This document shows positions 7,638 to 16,797 of a stretch of 64,000 nt of DNA, piece after piece. Position numbers and translations under genes: made by a program. The notes under the pieces are model-generated. The model worked only from the letters and a program-made list of their open reading frames with translations, was not told the origin of the DNA and did not search any database. The stretch's first letter is position 1. Each line of letters begins with the position of its first letter. The DNA comes from SXIZ01 sp040079795 (GTDB taxonomy: Bacteria; Pseudomonadota; Gammaproteobacteria; Methylococcales; Methylomonadaceae). Where the stretch lies: the NCBI GenBank assembly GCA_040079795.1, contig JBEBJQ010000010.1, forward strand, positions 13,767 through 77,766, written 5' to 3'.

Positions 7638-8249
7638 CTATTTCTTTAATCCTGTAGCGATAGCAGAAGAATTATGCCTATGCAACCAAACCAACACTTC
7701 CTCGCTATTTTTATCCGGCGGAAATACCGGATAAAAGTATTTTTGGATAATACCGTCTTTGATAATAAGGGTAACCCTTTTAATCAGACGCATCGCATCT
7801 GCCTCAAAGAGCGGTAAACCTAAGCCCTGAGCAAATTGTAGTGAGGCATCACTCAATAACGCGAATGGTAAGTGCAGGCGTTGCGCTGCCTCAAGTTGGT
7901 CTTCAGGGCTTTGCGTACTGATCCCGATTACGCTGACATTTAAAGCCTGCAATTCCTGATAATGGTCACGAAACGAGCAAGCTTGCGGAGTACAGCCAGC
8001 AGCTCCAGGAATACCAATCCAGCCTTCAGGAATAGGTCTTTCCGGCTGTCCGGTCATGGGGTAACAATAAATCACCAGCCAACCGGGAACATGCGCTGGG
8101 TTGATCATGCCACCTGTCGTTGCAGGCAGATATACCGATGGCAGCGTTAATCCCCCCAAATGCCCACAAGCGCCATCATCAAGCGGAACGGGTAAGTTAT
8201 TCGGAAGTGACCGAAGAAAATCCTTCGGAGGATTAGTCTGCTTAGGCAT
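7638..8249 (-). CDS. Peroxiredoxin (AhpC/TSA, PrxQ-like)
   Basis: This 203-residue thioredoxin-fold peroxidase has the sequence WLVIYCYPMTG, then GAAGCTPQACSFRDHY around residues 91-106, where the peroxidatic Cys sits in the CTPQACSFRD motif with a second Cys four residues away, as in PrxQ/BCP. A resolving pathway through thioredoxin is likely. It is cytoplasmic, with no signal peptide. It lies upstream of the hvf-like operon on the same strand with about 180 bp between, so it is probably a separate transcript, though a shared stress role is conceivable. Confidence 0.82.
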   Translation of the reverse strand: MPKQTNPPKDFLRSLPNNLPVPLDDGACGHLGGLTLPSVYLPATTGGMINPAHVPGWLVIYCYPMTGQPERPIPEGWIGIPGAAGCTPQACSFRDHYQELQALNVSVIGISTQSPEDQLEAAQRLHLPFALLSDASLQFAQGLGLPLFEADAMRLIKRVTLIIKDGIIQKYFYPVFPPDKNSEEVLVWLHRHNSSAIATGLKK

Positions 8250-8549
8250 TATAGTTACTCTCTATTGGTGGTATTTATCGTCACTTAATAAATTCAAAGT
8301 CATATTGGGTACTGAACATACCCATCTTTTTACCCTATTAGCACCTCAGGTCAATAAGGTATTACAGCACCTCACCCGTAAAACCCACCGTAAATATCAC
8401 TTGCGAAAAGAATCGACAAAGGTTAGAGTCAGCAGGCATTGGAGGCTGCGCATACAGCTTGCTTTTAGTAATACCCAGAGCCGCTTAATAGCCGATCTTT
8501 TTCTGAAGAATACAGTAACCTTCATCATGTAATTAAGGATAATCTTTCA

Positions 8550-9236
8550 GTGAGGCTGGATAACGAATTAAGCATGATAACTGTTTCGCATTTAAAACAA
8601 CACGCCAAAGTTACTCTATCGCAACAAGAATTACGGGCGATTAGCGATCAGATCAACCAAGATTTTGCCCCAAACATTGCTTTTAAGGCACTGCAACCGG
8701 CCTCCACAACCAGGTTGTCGTCAAAAGAGCTGCGCGATATCAGCGCTGAAATCAGCCGGGAGTTTGCACCCGCACATTCAACAGAAGTCGCCGAACTCGT
8801 GCTGCTACCCATTGATCCAACGCATCTATATGCTTATTGGCAACTTACCGACACGCAAATGACGAGGCTATCAGAAAACACGGCTGAAGATAAAACACCG
8901 GTTACCTTAAGAATTTATTCCAAACCGTCTGAATCGCTGGAGCTTAACCCACACAATGTGTGGTTCGACGTTGCTATCCATGCTGAGCAATCGCACCAAG
9001 CGGTGCAATTACCTGACGCTATCGCCACAAGCAATGCGGCAATTTTTTACACCGGCGTAATCGGCGAGCGTGACGCAGAAGATCACATGACCCCCTTCGC
9101 ACAATCCAATACCCTGCATTATGCTGGCGACAACCCCAACCGGCAAACTCAAAAAACCAATAAAACCGGCTTATCCAGCGTCCAATATCTGTTTAACCAG
9201 ACACCCAGCCCAATAATCTCAGTAACATCATTATGA
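8550..9236 (+). CDS. DUF4912 domain-containing protein with duplicated N-terminal motif
   Basis: This 228-residue protein starts at a GTG with AAGGA upstream. Two copies of an L-S-x-x-E-L-R-x-I-S motif (LSQQELRAISDQINQDFAP and LSSKELRDISAEISREFAP, about residues 24-42 and 56-74) precede a DUF4912 core (LLPIDPTHLYAYWQL, VWFDVAIH, FYTGVIGER). DUF4912 genes are regularly found next to GH57/DUF1957 enzymes, as here, where the stop overlaps the GH57 start by 4 bases. A structural or carbohydrate-binding role in glycogen metabolism is inferred. Confidence 0.78.
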   Translation: MRLDNELSMITVSHLKQHAKVTLSQQELRAISDQINQDFAPNIAFKALQPASTTRLSSKELRDISAEISREFAPAHSTEVAELVLLPIDPTHLYAYWQLTDTQMTRLSENTAEDKTPVTLRIYSKPSESLELNPHNVWFDVAIHAEQSHQAVQLPDAIATSNAAIFYTGVIGERDAEDHMTPFAQSNTLHYAGDNPNRQTQKTNKTGLSSVQYLFNQTPSPIISVTSL

Positions 9237-10831
9237 TTAAAGGTTATCTGAATATTGTTCTACACGCCCATCTGCCGTATGTGCGCCATCCTGAGCATGA
9301 ACGTTTTTTTGAAGAAAACTGGCTGTTTGAAGCGATTACCGAGTGCTATTTACCCTTGCTGGGGGTTCTGGAGCGCTTACAAAAAGATAAGGTGAACTAT
9401 CGCTTAACCCTGTCCCTGTCACCGCCATTAATGTCCATGCTGAGCGATGAATTATTGCAATCGCGCTATTTAGAACATTTAAAGGGTCTACTGGAGCTGG
9501 CTGAAAAAGAAATCGCCAGAACCCAAAACCAGCCGGAATTAAACTTATTAGCCCAGTTCTATCAAAATTTTTTTGCACACGCTTTAGACACCTATCAAAA
9601 CCAGTACCAATGTGACTTACTGCGCGCATTTAAACAACATCATGCCACAGGACAGCTGGAACTGATTACCACTGCCGCGACGCACGGTTTTTTACCTTTG
9701 CTGAATGTCAGTGAAACCGCAGTCCGCAACCAGATTAAAATTGGTATTGATTCCTTTGCAAATCACTTTGGCTACCCGCCAACCGGTTTCTGGCTGCCTG
9801 AGTGCGGCTATTATCCGGGCTTAGAACACATACTCGCCGACGCCGGCATCACTTATTTTTTTGTTGAATCACACGGCATACTGGATGCCAGTGAGCTGCC
9901 TAAAAATGGGGTCTATGCGCCGCTTAATTGCGGCAACGGCGTTGCTGCTTTCGGACGTGATCCTGAAGCATCACAACAGGTGTGGAGCGCAGAAATGGGT
10001 TACCCGGGGGATTTTGATTATCGGGAATATTACAGTGATATAGGTTTTGAGCTTGATTTGGACTATCTCGCCCCTTATATTCTCGACGGTCAAACCCGGA
10101 TTAATACCGGGATTAAATATCATCGAATCACCGGCGGCAACCAGGCAAAAGCCCTCTACCAACCTGAAAATGCCCGCGCCAAAACTTACCAACATGCGCA
10201 GGATTTCATCGCCAAACGCCAGCAACAAATAGCTACGCTTAATGCCCCGCTAAACCAAGCACCGATTATCGTAGCACCATACGATGCCGAACTCTTCGGT
10301 CATTGGTGGTTTGAAGGCCCGCATTGGCTGGAAGCAGTTTTACGTCTAGCGAGCGCTCCAGAATCAACTATCCAGTTAAGCACTTGCAGCGATTATTTAA
10401 AACAACAACCCAACCCGCAAGTCGCCCTTCCCGCCGCCTCAACCTGGGGTGATCAAGGTTACTCCAGCTATTGGATTAATGACAGCAATGCCTGGATTTA
10501 TCCGTTATTACATAAAGCAGAATTAGAACTGGAAAAATTGGTTGCCGATGTGCGCGGGCTAGCCCTTGACCCATTGCAAAGCAGATTAATAAACCAGGCG
10601 CTTAGATCACTGCTACTGGCGCAAGCCTCTGATTGGCCGTTTATAATGAAATCAGGAACATCCATTGAGTATGCTCAAAAAAGCATAACCGACCACTTGG
10701 CGCGCTTTAACTATTGCCACGACAGCATCCGTAAAAATAAAATTAACGAGCGTTATCTAACCGCATTGGAAATTATGGACAATATTTTTCCGGATCTTGA
10801 TTTTCGGGACTACTTCCCTTTAAAGAAATAA
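9233..10831 (+). CDS. GH57 (DUF1957) 1,4-alpha-glucan branching enzyme-like protein
   Basis: This 532-residue protein belongs to glycoside hydrolase family 57. It has the N-terminal LNIVLHAHLPYVRHPEH (conserved His motif), the candidate nucleophile region GFWLPECGY near residue 183, and the candidate acid in APYDAELFGHWWFEGP near 350, with a helical C-terminal domain. The family transfers alpha-1,4 glucan chains to make alpha-1,6 branches in glycogen or hydrolyses alpha-glucans; it acts in the cytoplasm. It is coupled to the DUF4912 gene and followed 31 bp later by a CBM-bearing gene, suggesting one glycogen operon. Confidence 0.9.
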   Translation: MIKGYLNIVLHAHLPYVRHPEHERFFEENWLFEAITECYLPLLGVLERLQKDKVNYRLTLSLSPPLMSMLSDELLQSRYLEHLKGLLELAEKEIARTQNQPELNLLAQFYQNFFAHALDTYQNQYQCDLLRAFKQHHATGQLELITTAATHGFLPLLNVSETAVRNQIKIGIDSFANHFGYPPTGFWLPECGYYPGLEHILADAGITYFFVESHGILDASELPKNGVYAPLNCGNGVAAFGRDPEASQQVWSAEMGYPGDFDYREYYSDIGFELDLDYLAPYILDGQTRINTGIKYHRITGGNQAKALYQPENARAKTYQHAQDFIAKRQQQIATLNAPLNQAPIIVAPYDAELFGHWWFEGPHWLEAVLRLASAPESTIQLSTCSDYLKQQPNPQVALPAASTWGDQGYSSYWINDSNAWIYPLLHKAELELEKLVADVRGLALDPLQSRLINQALRSLLLAQASDWPFIMKSGTSIEYAQKSITDHLARFNYCHDSIRKNKINERYLTALEIMDNIFPDLDFRDYFPLKK

Positions 10832-10862
10832 CCTACAAAACAGTCATTAACAGGTAGCCCGA

Positions 10863-12368
10863 ATGCCCAACATTCAACTATTAAGCGTTGAAAACCTGAT
10901 CACCCGAAAAAAAGGCAGCGTCGAGCAAACGCTGGAATTTTTTATGCTGGTCGATAATATCAACTACGACAAGCAGATAGAGGTGATTTGGGCACGCGAG
11001 GACGGCGTGTGGCAAACCCTCACCGCGCATTATTACGGCAAATCTGGACAAAATAAAGAGTACTGGCAAGCCAAAATCAAGCAAACCTTTACCGCGGATA
11101 ACGCACTATCAGGGCATATTCAATTTGCACTGCAATTTAAAACCCAAGGCGTTACCTATTGGGATAACCAGCAGGGTTTAAATTATTCCAGCAAAACTAA
11201 CTCTGGCCTTAACTTGGCTAACGCCCTGCCATTACTGAATATTGATTTTTCCGATACCTTGGCGGATAAAGCGGCTTTTTTTCCGGTTACTGTAGCGGTA
11301 GATGCTTCACTGAATGCCGAACAGGTCTTTGTGCATTGGACGACCGACAATTGGCAACACACCACCATAACCCCTTGCCATACCCGCAAACACGCGCACA
11401 ACCGCAGTTTACTTAGCCCTACTAAACCTAATAAACGTCGGGGTACAGAACGCTGGAAAGCCCGGCTCAACATCAAGGACGCATTCCGCCTGCAATACTG
11501 TATCTCCTGCGTTGCCCAGGGTAAAACCTATTGGGATAACAATTTAGGGCAGAATTATAGCGCTCAGCATTCCCCCTTAAAAATCATGATCCTTAACCTG
11601 CACTGCTATCAGGAAGATAATCAGGATCATAAATTCTCCCAAATTGCTAAAGCCATCAATGATTTGTCAGTCGATATCGTCTGCCTGCAAGAAGTCGCAG
11701 AATTTTGGAATAACGGCGAAGGCGACTGGCAATCCAATGCCGCCCGTATTATCAATGAACGCCTAACTAACCCTTTCCACCTGCATACCGATTGGTCGCA
11801 TCTGGGCTTTGACCAGTATCGTGAAGGCGTTGCCATTTTAAGCCGCTTTCCTATCGTCAAATACGCCGCCCGCTATGTATCAGAGAGCCATGATCCCTAT
11901 AGCATTAATTCCCGCAAAGTCGTTATGGCGCAAATCCCCGTGCCCGGTGTAGGCTTAATTAACGTTTTTTCTGCGCATTTAAGCTGGTGGGAAGGCGGCT
12001 TTGCTGATCAATTCAAAAAACTGGGCGCATGGGCAGCAGATAACCATACCCAAAAGGTTAAAGCCACCTTGTTATGCGGCGATTTTAATATCGCAGCCGG
12101 TTCTAAAGGCTATGATCTGGTCGTAAACCTCAACGAATATGACGACCAGTTTTTAGCAGCCAATTCCCAAGGCGTGTTTGATAAAATCTTCAAAGTTAAC
12201 GATCCCTATTGGCATGATTATCTAAGTGATGATTACCGCATTGATTATATTTTTATGAATAAAGCCAGTAAGCTTCAAGTGACTTCCGGAATGGTGCTGT
12301 TTACCGATAAGGATTATGGGCGGGTTTCAGATCATTGCGGGTATTTGATGAGTTTTGAGCCGAAGTAA
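10863..12368 (+). CDS. Glucan-binding (CBM21-like) domains fused to an endonuclease/exonuclease/phosphatase domain
   Basis: The 501-residue protein has two beta-sandwich repeats in its N-terminal half, each ending in the glycogen-binding signature YWDNxxGxNY (about residues 99-108 and 223-232), as in CBM21/CBM53 modules. The C-terminal half (about 240-501) is an EEP-superfamily catalytic domain with VCLQEV, AHLSWWEGG, LLCGDFN and the closing SDHCGYL motif, a metal-dependent phosphoester hydrolase fold. No signal peptide is seen. Linked to a glycogen-branching gene, it may act on phosphorylated glucan or sugar phosphates, but the substrate is unknown. Confidence 0.8.
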   Translation: MPNIQLLSVENLITRKKGSVEQTLEFFMLVDNINYDKQIEVIWAREDGVWQTLTAHYYGKSGQNKEYWQAKIKQTFTADNALSGHIQFALQFKTQGVTYWDNQQGLNYSSKTNSGLNLANALPLLNIDFSDTLADKAAFFPVTVAVDASLNAEQVFVHWTTDNWQHTTITPCHTRKHAHNRSLLSPTKPNKRRGTERWKARLNIKDAFRLQYCISCVAQGKTYWDNNLGQNYSAQHSPLKIMILNLHCYQEDNQDHKFSQIAKAINDLSVDIVCLQEVAEFWNNGEGDWQSNAARIINERLTNPFHLHTDWSHLGFDQYREGVAILSRFPIVKYAARYVSESHDPYSINSRKVVMAQIPVPGVGLINVFSAHLSWWEGGFADQFKKLGAWAADNHTQKVKATLLCGDFNIAAGSKGYDLVVNLNEYDDQFLAANSQGVFDKIFKVNDPYWHDYLSDDYRIDYIFMNKASKLQVTSGMVLFTDKDYGRVSDHCGYLMSFEPK

Positions 12369-12454
12369 ATAAAGCGGTCGAAGATTAAATGCTGTTAAAA
12401 GGGAATAATATAGGGCATAATGTCCGAAAATATTCCTAGATAAAGCAATAAGCC

Positions 12455-13702
12455 ATGAACCAACCCCAACCGCTCGACTTGCTCCGGCAAGCCAGAATTC
12501 GCTACAGCCAGGGGGAAATAGCTACCCTTCTTGATGTAGACGTTCGCACTGTTCGTCGCTGGGAAGTGCGCGAAAACGAACCACCGACCTATCTGGCTGA
12601 TGCGATTCGTCAACGCTTGTTGCCTTTGGTTGATGCCGAATCAACAGATAATCATCCCTTTACCTTTATAGACCTGTTCGCAGGGATTGGCGGTATTCGG
12701 CTCGGCTTTGAAGCCCACGGCGGGCATTGCGTGTTTACCAGCGAATGGAATGCATTCTCCCAGAAGACTTATCTAGCCAATTTCCCCCACGATACCCAGC
12801 ATGTTTTTGTCGGCGACATTACCAGTGCCGATGAAAACGACGTGCCAAATCATGATCTATTGCTGGCTGGCTTTCCCTGTCAGCCGTTTAGCATTGCCGG
12901 TGTTTCCAAAAAAAATGCGCTGGGTCGCCCGCATGGCTTTGAATGTGCTAATCAAGGTACCCTGTTTTTTGATGTTGCCCGCATCATTGCAGCTAAGCGC
13001 CCCAAGGCATTTATGCTGGAGAATGTTAAAAACCTGCTTTCTCGCGACAAAGGCAATACTTTCAAAGTGATTCTGCAAACGCTACGGGATGAACTGGGTT
13101 ACGACGTGCATTACAAGGTTATTGACGGCCAGCGTTTTGTGCCACAACATCGGGAACGTATTATTATCGTAGGTTTTCGTGACAAGACTGATTTCTCGTG
13201 GGATGACTTACAACTGCCCGCCGAAGGGCCACGCCTTTCCAGCATATTGCATCCCCAAGATGGCAGCGAAGCGCCTGAACAACCCTATACATTAGGCACG
13301 CAGGCAACCATTAACCCGAAATACACCCTGACTCCCAAATTATGGGCTTATCTTCAGGCTTATGCGGAAAAACACCGTGCGGCGGGTAATGGCTTCGGTT
13401 TTGGCCTGGTAGATGCTGATAGCGTAACCCGCACTCTGTCGGCGAGATACTATAAGGACGGCTCAGAAATACTGGTTTCGCAGGGAGCGGGTAAACGCCC
13501 GCGTCGGTTGACACCTCGCGAATGTGCAAGGATTATGGGGTTTCCGGATAGTTTTAAAATTCGAGTAAGTGATACACAGGCTTATCAACAATTTAGTCAA
13601 GCTGCGGTAGTTCCAATGATGACAGAGGTGGCTCGCATTATGATGTCATACATAATTCCAATGACTTCAGCAAATAAACAGGAGGAAATGAGTGCCTACT
13701 AG
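12455..13702 (+). CDS. Dcm-like DNA (cytosine-5) methyltransferase with N-terminal HTH
   Basis: This 415-residue methylase begins with a Cro/MerR-like helix-turn-helix (about residues 12-40, SQGEIATLLDVDVRTVRRW). The C5 methylase motifs follow: FAGIGG (75-80), catalytic PCQP (Cys142), ENV (189-191) and QHRERI. The stretch SIAGVSKKNALGRPHGFEC closely resembles E. coli Dcm and M.EcoRII, so CCWGG (or a close variant) is the likely target. It overlaps the downstream HNH gene by 11 bp, and an EcoRII nuclease remnant lies 1.1 kb downstream, which fits a restriction-modification locus. Confidence 0.9.
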   Translation: MNQPQPLDLLRQARIRYSQGEIATLLDVDVRTVRRWEVRENEPPTYLADAIRQRLLPLVDAESTDNHPFTFIDLFAGIGGIRLGFEAHGGHCVFTSEWNAFSQKTYLANFPHDTQHVFVGDITSADENDVPNHDLLLAGFPCQPFSIAGVSKKNALGRPHGFECANQGTLFFDVARIIAAKRPKAFMLENVKNLLSRDKGNTFKVILQTLRDELGYDVHYKVIDGQRFVPQHRERIIIVGFRDKTDFSWDDLQLPAEGPRLSSILHPQDGSEAPEQPYTLGTQATINPKYTLTPKLWAYLQAYAEKHRAAGNGFGFGLVDADSVTRTLSARYYKDGSEILVSQGAGKRPRRLTPRECARIMGFPDSFKIRVSDTQAYQQFSQAAVVPMMTEVARIMMSYIIPMTSANKQEEMSAY

Positions 13703-14468
13703 AACAGGCTGGACTCGTTACCAACTGTTAATCGCGTTTAATTTATATTGCCAAATGCCTTTCGGAAAAATGCACTATCGCAATCCAGAAATTATTAAAT
13801 GCGCTGAAACAATTGGCAGAACACCGTCCGCATTAGCGATGAAGTTGGTTAATATTGCTAGCCTTGACCCTGCAATCACCTCAACAGGACGCAGCGGTTT
13901 AAAAGGTGCATCGGCTTCCGATAAAGCTATGTGGGAAGAAATGCAAGCAGACTGGGAGCATTTTGCCAATGAAATACAGCAAGCTGCAAATGCTTTTCAA
14001 CTAAATGAGTTATCATTGGATGCCGATGATAGTTCAGTATTAAATAAAGTTATTTATTTAAAAGGTAAAAATAAAACTGTTCAAGCGACAGCTCGCGTCG
14101 GTCAGAATTTTTTTCGGCGTTCGGTACTGAGTGCTTATGAGCAACGGTGCTGTATAACTGGGTTGGCAATTTCAAAATTGTTAGTCGCTAGCCACATTAT
14201 TCCTTGGCGGGTTGATGAAACAAATCGACTTAATCCTAGCAATGGCTTATGTTTGTCCATGTTACATGACAAAGCCTTTGATATTGGCATTTTGACCATA
14301 ATGGAAGATATGACAATTCGTGTTTCACAAAAATGCACAGATAATGCCGATGATTTTTTTAATTCAGCGCTTCTCGCTTATAACGGCAAACCGATTTTTT
14401 TACCCAAGAAATTTAGACCTCATGCAGACTTTCTAAGTTACCATCGAGGACATATTTTTGAAAAATAG
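13692..14468 (+). CDS. HNH endonuclease
   Basis: This 258-residue protein has a helical N-terminal domain (about 1-100) and a C-terminal HNH_2-type nuclease fold with CCITGL, the SHIIPW histidine motif, and NGLCLSMLHDKAFDIG (residues about 150-210). It overlaps the methylase gene, so it is probably the active or accessory restriction nuclease of this locus. Target and partner are unknown. Its AT content is higher than in the flanking metabolic genes. Confidence 0.82.
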   Translation: MPTRTGWTRYQLLIAFNLYCQMPFGKMHYRNPEIIKCAETIGRTPSALAMKLVNIASLDPAITSTGRSGLKGASASDKAMWEEMQADWEHFANEIQQAANAFQLNELSLDADDSSVLNKVIYLKGKNKTVQATARVGQNFFRRSVLSAYEQRCCITGLAISKLLVASHIIPWRVDETNRLNPSNGLCLSMLHDKAFDIGILTIMEDMTIRVSQKCTDNADDFFNSALLAYNGKPIFLPKKFRPHADFLSYHRGHIFEK

Positions 14469-14477
14469 AGGGTTATT

Positions 14478-14792
14478 ATGAATGTGCGATTTGAATATCT
14501 TTATAGAGATGCAGGCAATTTTAAAAACTGGGGTGAATTAGTTTTTTCCAATCCAAACAATATAAATGTTGATATGCTTAAATCAATTGCCGCAAATGTG
14601 CTGATCGATCAAGCCTATTTTGTAGCAAACAAGGCTGATGTTCCCGATTTACATTTTAAAGAATATAACGAGCAACTTGATCACGGTTGGCATGAAGTTC
14701 AGTCCTTCGTACCAACCGAAGAGGCTCCCAATGATTCTCGTGGACGAAGTATCGAAGAATTCATTGAGTCGCTTCGGTGTGCGGTATCATAA
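14478..14792 (+). CDS. Small conserved-looking protein in the restriction locus
   Basis: This 104-residue protein starts 9 bp after the HNH gene with GAGGG upstream. It is acidic and soluble, with no membrane segment. Its beginning, RFEYLYRDAGNFKNWGELVF, resembles small uncharacterised proteins often found next to nuclease and toxin genes. I cannot assign a function. It ends immediately before the EcoRII remnant, which is in the same frame. Confidence 0.6.
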   Translation: MNVRFEYLYRDAGNFKNWGELVFSNPNNINVDMLKSIAANVLIDQAYFVANKADVPDLHFKEYNEQLDHGWHEVQSFVPTEEAPNDSRGRSIEEFIESLRCAVS

Positions 14793-15363
14793 TAAAAAAT
14801 TGATGCATCAACGATTTGGCTTCAAAGAAGGGAATCTGGTTCAGCCCCCCTCGAACGGCCTCTCATTGGAGATCGCCTTACCAAAGGGTTTGATGATGAC
14901 GTGGACAGTTTTATCAGCTTTTCGCTTTCCGTGCAGAACCGGCGAAAAAGCCGTGTTGGCCTCGCGCTGGAAAATCATCTGGAACTGCTATTTGCCGAAT
15001 GCGGCATACGCTATTCCAGAACTGCCGTCACAGAAAACAAGACGAAAACCGATTTTCTGTTTCCGGGACATGCCGAACCACAACCCGGCATTTAACCCCC
15101 TTAACCTGACCATACTTGGCGTAAAGTCCACCTGTAAAGATCGTTGGCGACAGGTGTTAGCGGAAGCTGACCGCATCGAACACAAGCATCTTCTGACCTT
15201 AGAGGCGGCAATCAGCAGTAACCAGACCGATGAAATGCAAACCAAGAACCTGCAACTGGTTTTACCACAGAGGCTTCATGACTCTTACTCAGAAACCCAA
15301 CGCGTATGGCTTATGGACATATCGTCATTTATCACATTGGTGTGTGAGCGGCAATCCAGATAA
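14793..15363 (+). pseudogene. Broken EcoRII-type restriction endonuclease (catalytic domain only)
   Basis: Two overlapping frames together encode the EcoRII C-terminal nuclease domain. The first has ERPLIGDRLTKGFDDDVDS and FSLSVQNRRKSRVGLALENH, with the active-site TKTDFLFPG. The second, starting near 15065, has LGVKSTCKDRWRQVLAEADR and then KHLLTLEAAIS. A single-base shift near 15065 separates them. The regulatory N-terminal domain and a proper start codon are missing. The family cuts CCWGG, matching the Dcm-like methylase, so this is a decayed EcoRII-like system whose methylase survived. Confidence 0.82.
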
Positions 15364-15503
15364 TGTCTGGTACAAAACATAAAGTCGTAACTCATTAAAG
15401 AAGTAGAAGCCCAAGAAACCACATTGCCACCGTTCAAGCCATCATCGACGCAGCCGCCAGTAAAAAACAAGCTTTCTTGAAACAGTATTTATAGGAAAAT
15501 AAA

Positions 15504-15764
15504 ATGCCTGAAATATGTCGTTTTTATGGAATTATTATCCGCATGTTCCTGATTGACCGTGAACATCCGCCGCGCCATATTCATATCAAATACGGCGAAC
15601 ATGAAGCAGTCATGGAGTTGATGAATCTCAACATCGTTGGCGGTAGTCTTCCTAAGAAGTGTCGCCAGTTAGTCAGGGAATGGGCGGAACTGCACCAGGA
15701 AGACACATCGAAATATGGGATACCCAAAATTTTCACACTATTGCACCTTTGGAGTAAACAATGA
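15504..15764 (+). CDS. DUF4160 protein, putative toxin-antitoxin component
   Basis: This 86-residue protein has the DUF4160 signature: MPEICRFYGIIIRMF, then the HPPRHIHIKYGEHEAVM core and a WAELHQEDTSKYGIPKI tail. Its stop overlaps the ATG of a DUF2442 gene by 4 bases (ATGA). DUF4160-DUF2442 pairs are recurrent two-gene modules seen as putative type II toxin-antitoxin systems, though the mechanism is not established. Confidence 0.85.
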   Translation: MPEICRFYGIIIRMFLIDREHPPRHIHIKYGEHEAVMELMNLNIVGGSLPKKCRQLVREWAELHQEDTSKYGIPKIFTLLHLWSKQ

Positions 15765-16003
15765 AACTTAAACATTTTGAACACCACGGCGCTTATCGTT
15801 TTTTGTTAATCTTTGAAAATGGCGAGGCTAAAGAGGTTAATCTGTCGAACTTGATAAGGCATCATGTTCCACCGGATGCCTTAAATTCAGCCCGCATAGA
15901 CCCTGAATGGGGTTGCCTTGAATTTAATGGGGGCAAGGTTGATATAGAACCTAAAACTTTGTATCGATTTGCAACTGCTGAGAATTGCAAAGAAGTTGCA
16001 TAA
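15761..16003 (+). CDS. DUF2442 protein, partner of DUF4160
   Basis: This 80-residue protein has the DUF2442 pattern, with FENGEAKEVNLSNLI, WGCLEFNGG and an IEPKTLYRFA end. It is translated from a start overlapping the DUF4160 gene, and its TAA overlaps the next ATG (TAATG), so three small genes are coupled. The role as antitoxin is inferred from the recurring gene pair. Confidence 0.82.
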   Translation: MKLKHFEHHGAYRFLLIFENGEAKEVNLSNLIRHHVPPDALNSARIDPEWGCLEFNGGKVDIEPKTLYRFATAENCKEVA

Positions 16004-16206
16004 TGAAAAACAAATACGATTTTTCCAATGCCGAACAAGGTAAACTTTATGTCCCTGATGAAGACATTCAGTTACCGATTTATCTGGATAAGGATGTTAT
16101 TCAATATTTAAATGAAAAATGCCTGACTAAGCAGGAAAGCTTGCAGTCATTAGTCAATGATTTATTACGCAAAAATATTGAAATTGCTAAACGAGTGGCT
16201 TTGTGA
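16003..16206 (+). CDS. Small CopG/BrnA-like protein, possible antitoxin
   Basis: This 67-residue protein starts at the ATG inside TAATG at 16003. The N-terminus (KYDFSNAEQGKLYVPDEDIQLPIYLDKDVIQYL) followed by a helix ending in QSLVNDLLRKNIEI is typical of ribbon-helix-helix-like antitoxins. It directly precedes a zeta-like kinase gene, so it may be that gene's antitoxin. The assignment is by pattern and context only. Confidence 0.65.
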   Translation: MKNKYDFSNAEQGKLYVPDEDIQLPIYLDKDVIQYLNEKCLTKQESLQSLVNDLLRKNIEIAKRVAL

Positions 16207-16225
16207 TCAGTCGAGTTGTTGTAAG

Positions 16226-16797
16226 ATGCCGACCTGTTGGATAATCGCTGGCCCTAACGGTGCAGGAAAAACCACGTTTGCGTTAGAATATTTGCCCTCA
16301 GTTGTAGGTTGCCGCCGCTTTATTAACGTTGATTTGATTGCAGCCGGTTTATCGCCGCTGGCACCGGAACAGCATTTACTGGCTGCCAGCCGTTTGTTCC
16401 TGCATGAGATTGAAGACTGTATTGCCGCGCGTCAGGATTTTGCTTTTGAAACCACACTTGCAGGACGAAGTTATATTAAGCTGATAGAACGTTTACAAGC
16501 TACAGGCTGGCGGGTGAGTTAATTTATTTGGCCTTGCCCAGTGCCGAAATGTCGCGTCTACGGGTAGCGGAGCGCGTTGCCCACGGTGGGCATAATATTC
16601 CTGAAGCTGATTTAATTCGGCGTTTTCCGCGTAGTCTGCACAATCTGTTAAACGTATTCGCGCCTAAAGTTAATCAAGTACAGTGTTACATGAATAAAGA
16701 CGCAATCCCTGAACTGGTATTTCAGCAAGAAGGCGCTACACACACCATTTTCCACCCCGATTTCTTTGTACTTTTGCAACAGAAGGCTCAATTATGA
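16226..16797 (+). pseudogene. Zeta-toxin-like P-loop kinase, interrupted by a single-base frameshift
   Basis: The first frame (from ATG 16226) has IIAGPNGAGKTTFALEYLP (Walker A), a conserved NVDLIAAGLSPLAPE and FETTLAGRSY, all typical of zeta-toxin/UDP-GlcNAc kinase-like proteins. It stops at GWRVS. The next frame resumes with LIYLALPSAEMSRLRVAERVAHGGHNIP, the expected continuation. One lost base near 16514 (after GGGT) explains the break. It is either a dead toxin or a sequencing error; with the base restored the protein would be about 190 residues. Confidence 0.82.

Noticed and set aside
15411..15494. Short frame ending KKQAFLKQYL before the DUF4160 gene
   Set aside because: It may be the tail of a lost gene, but there is no start and no family match, so I do not list it as a gene.
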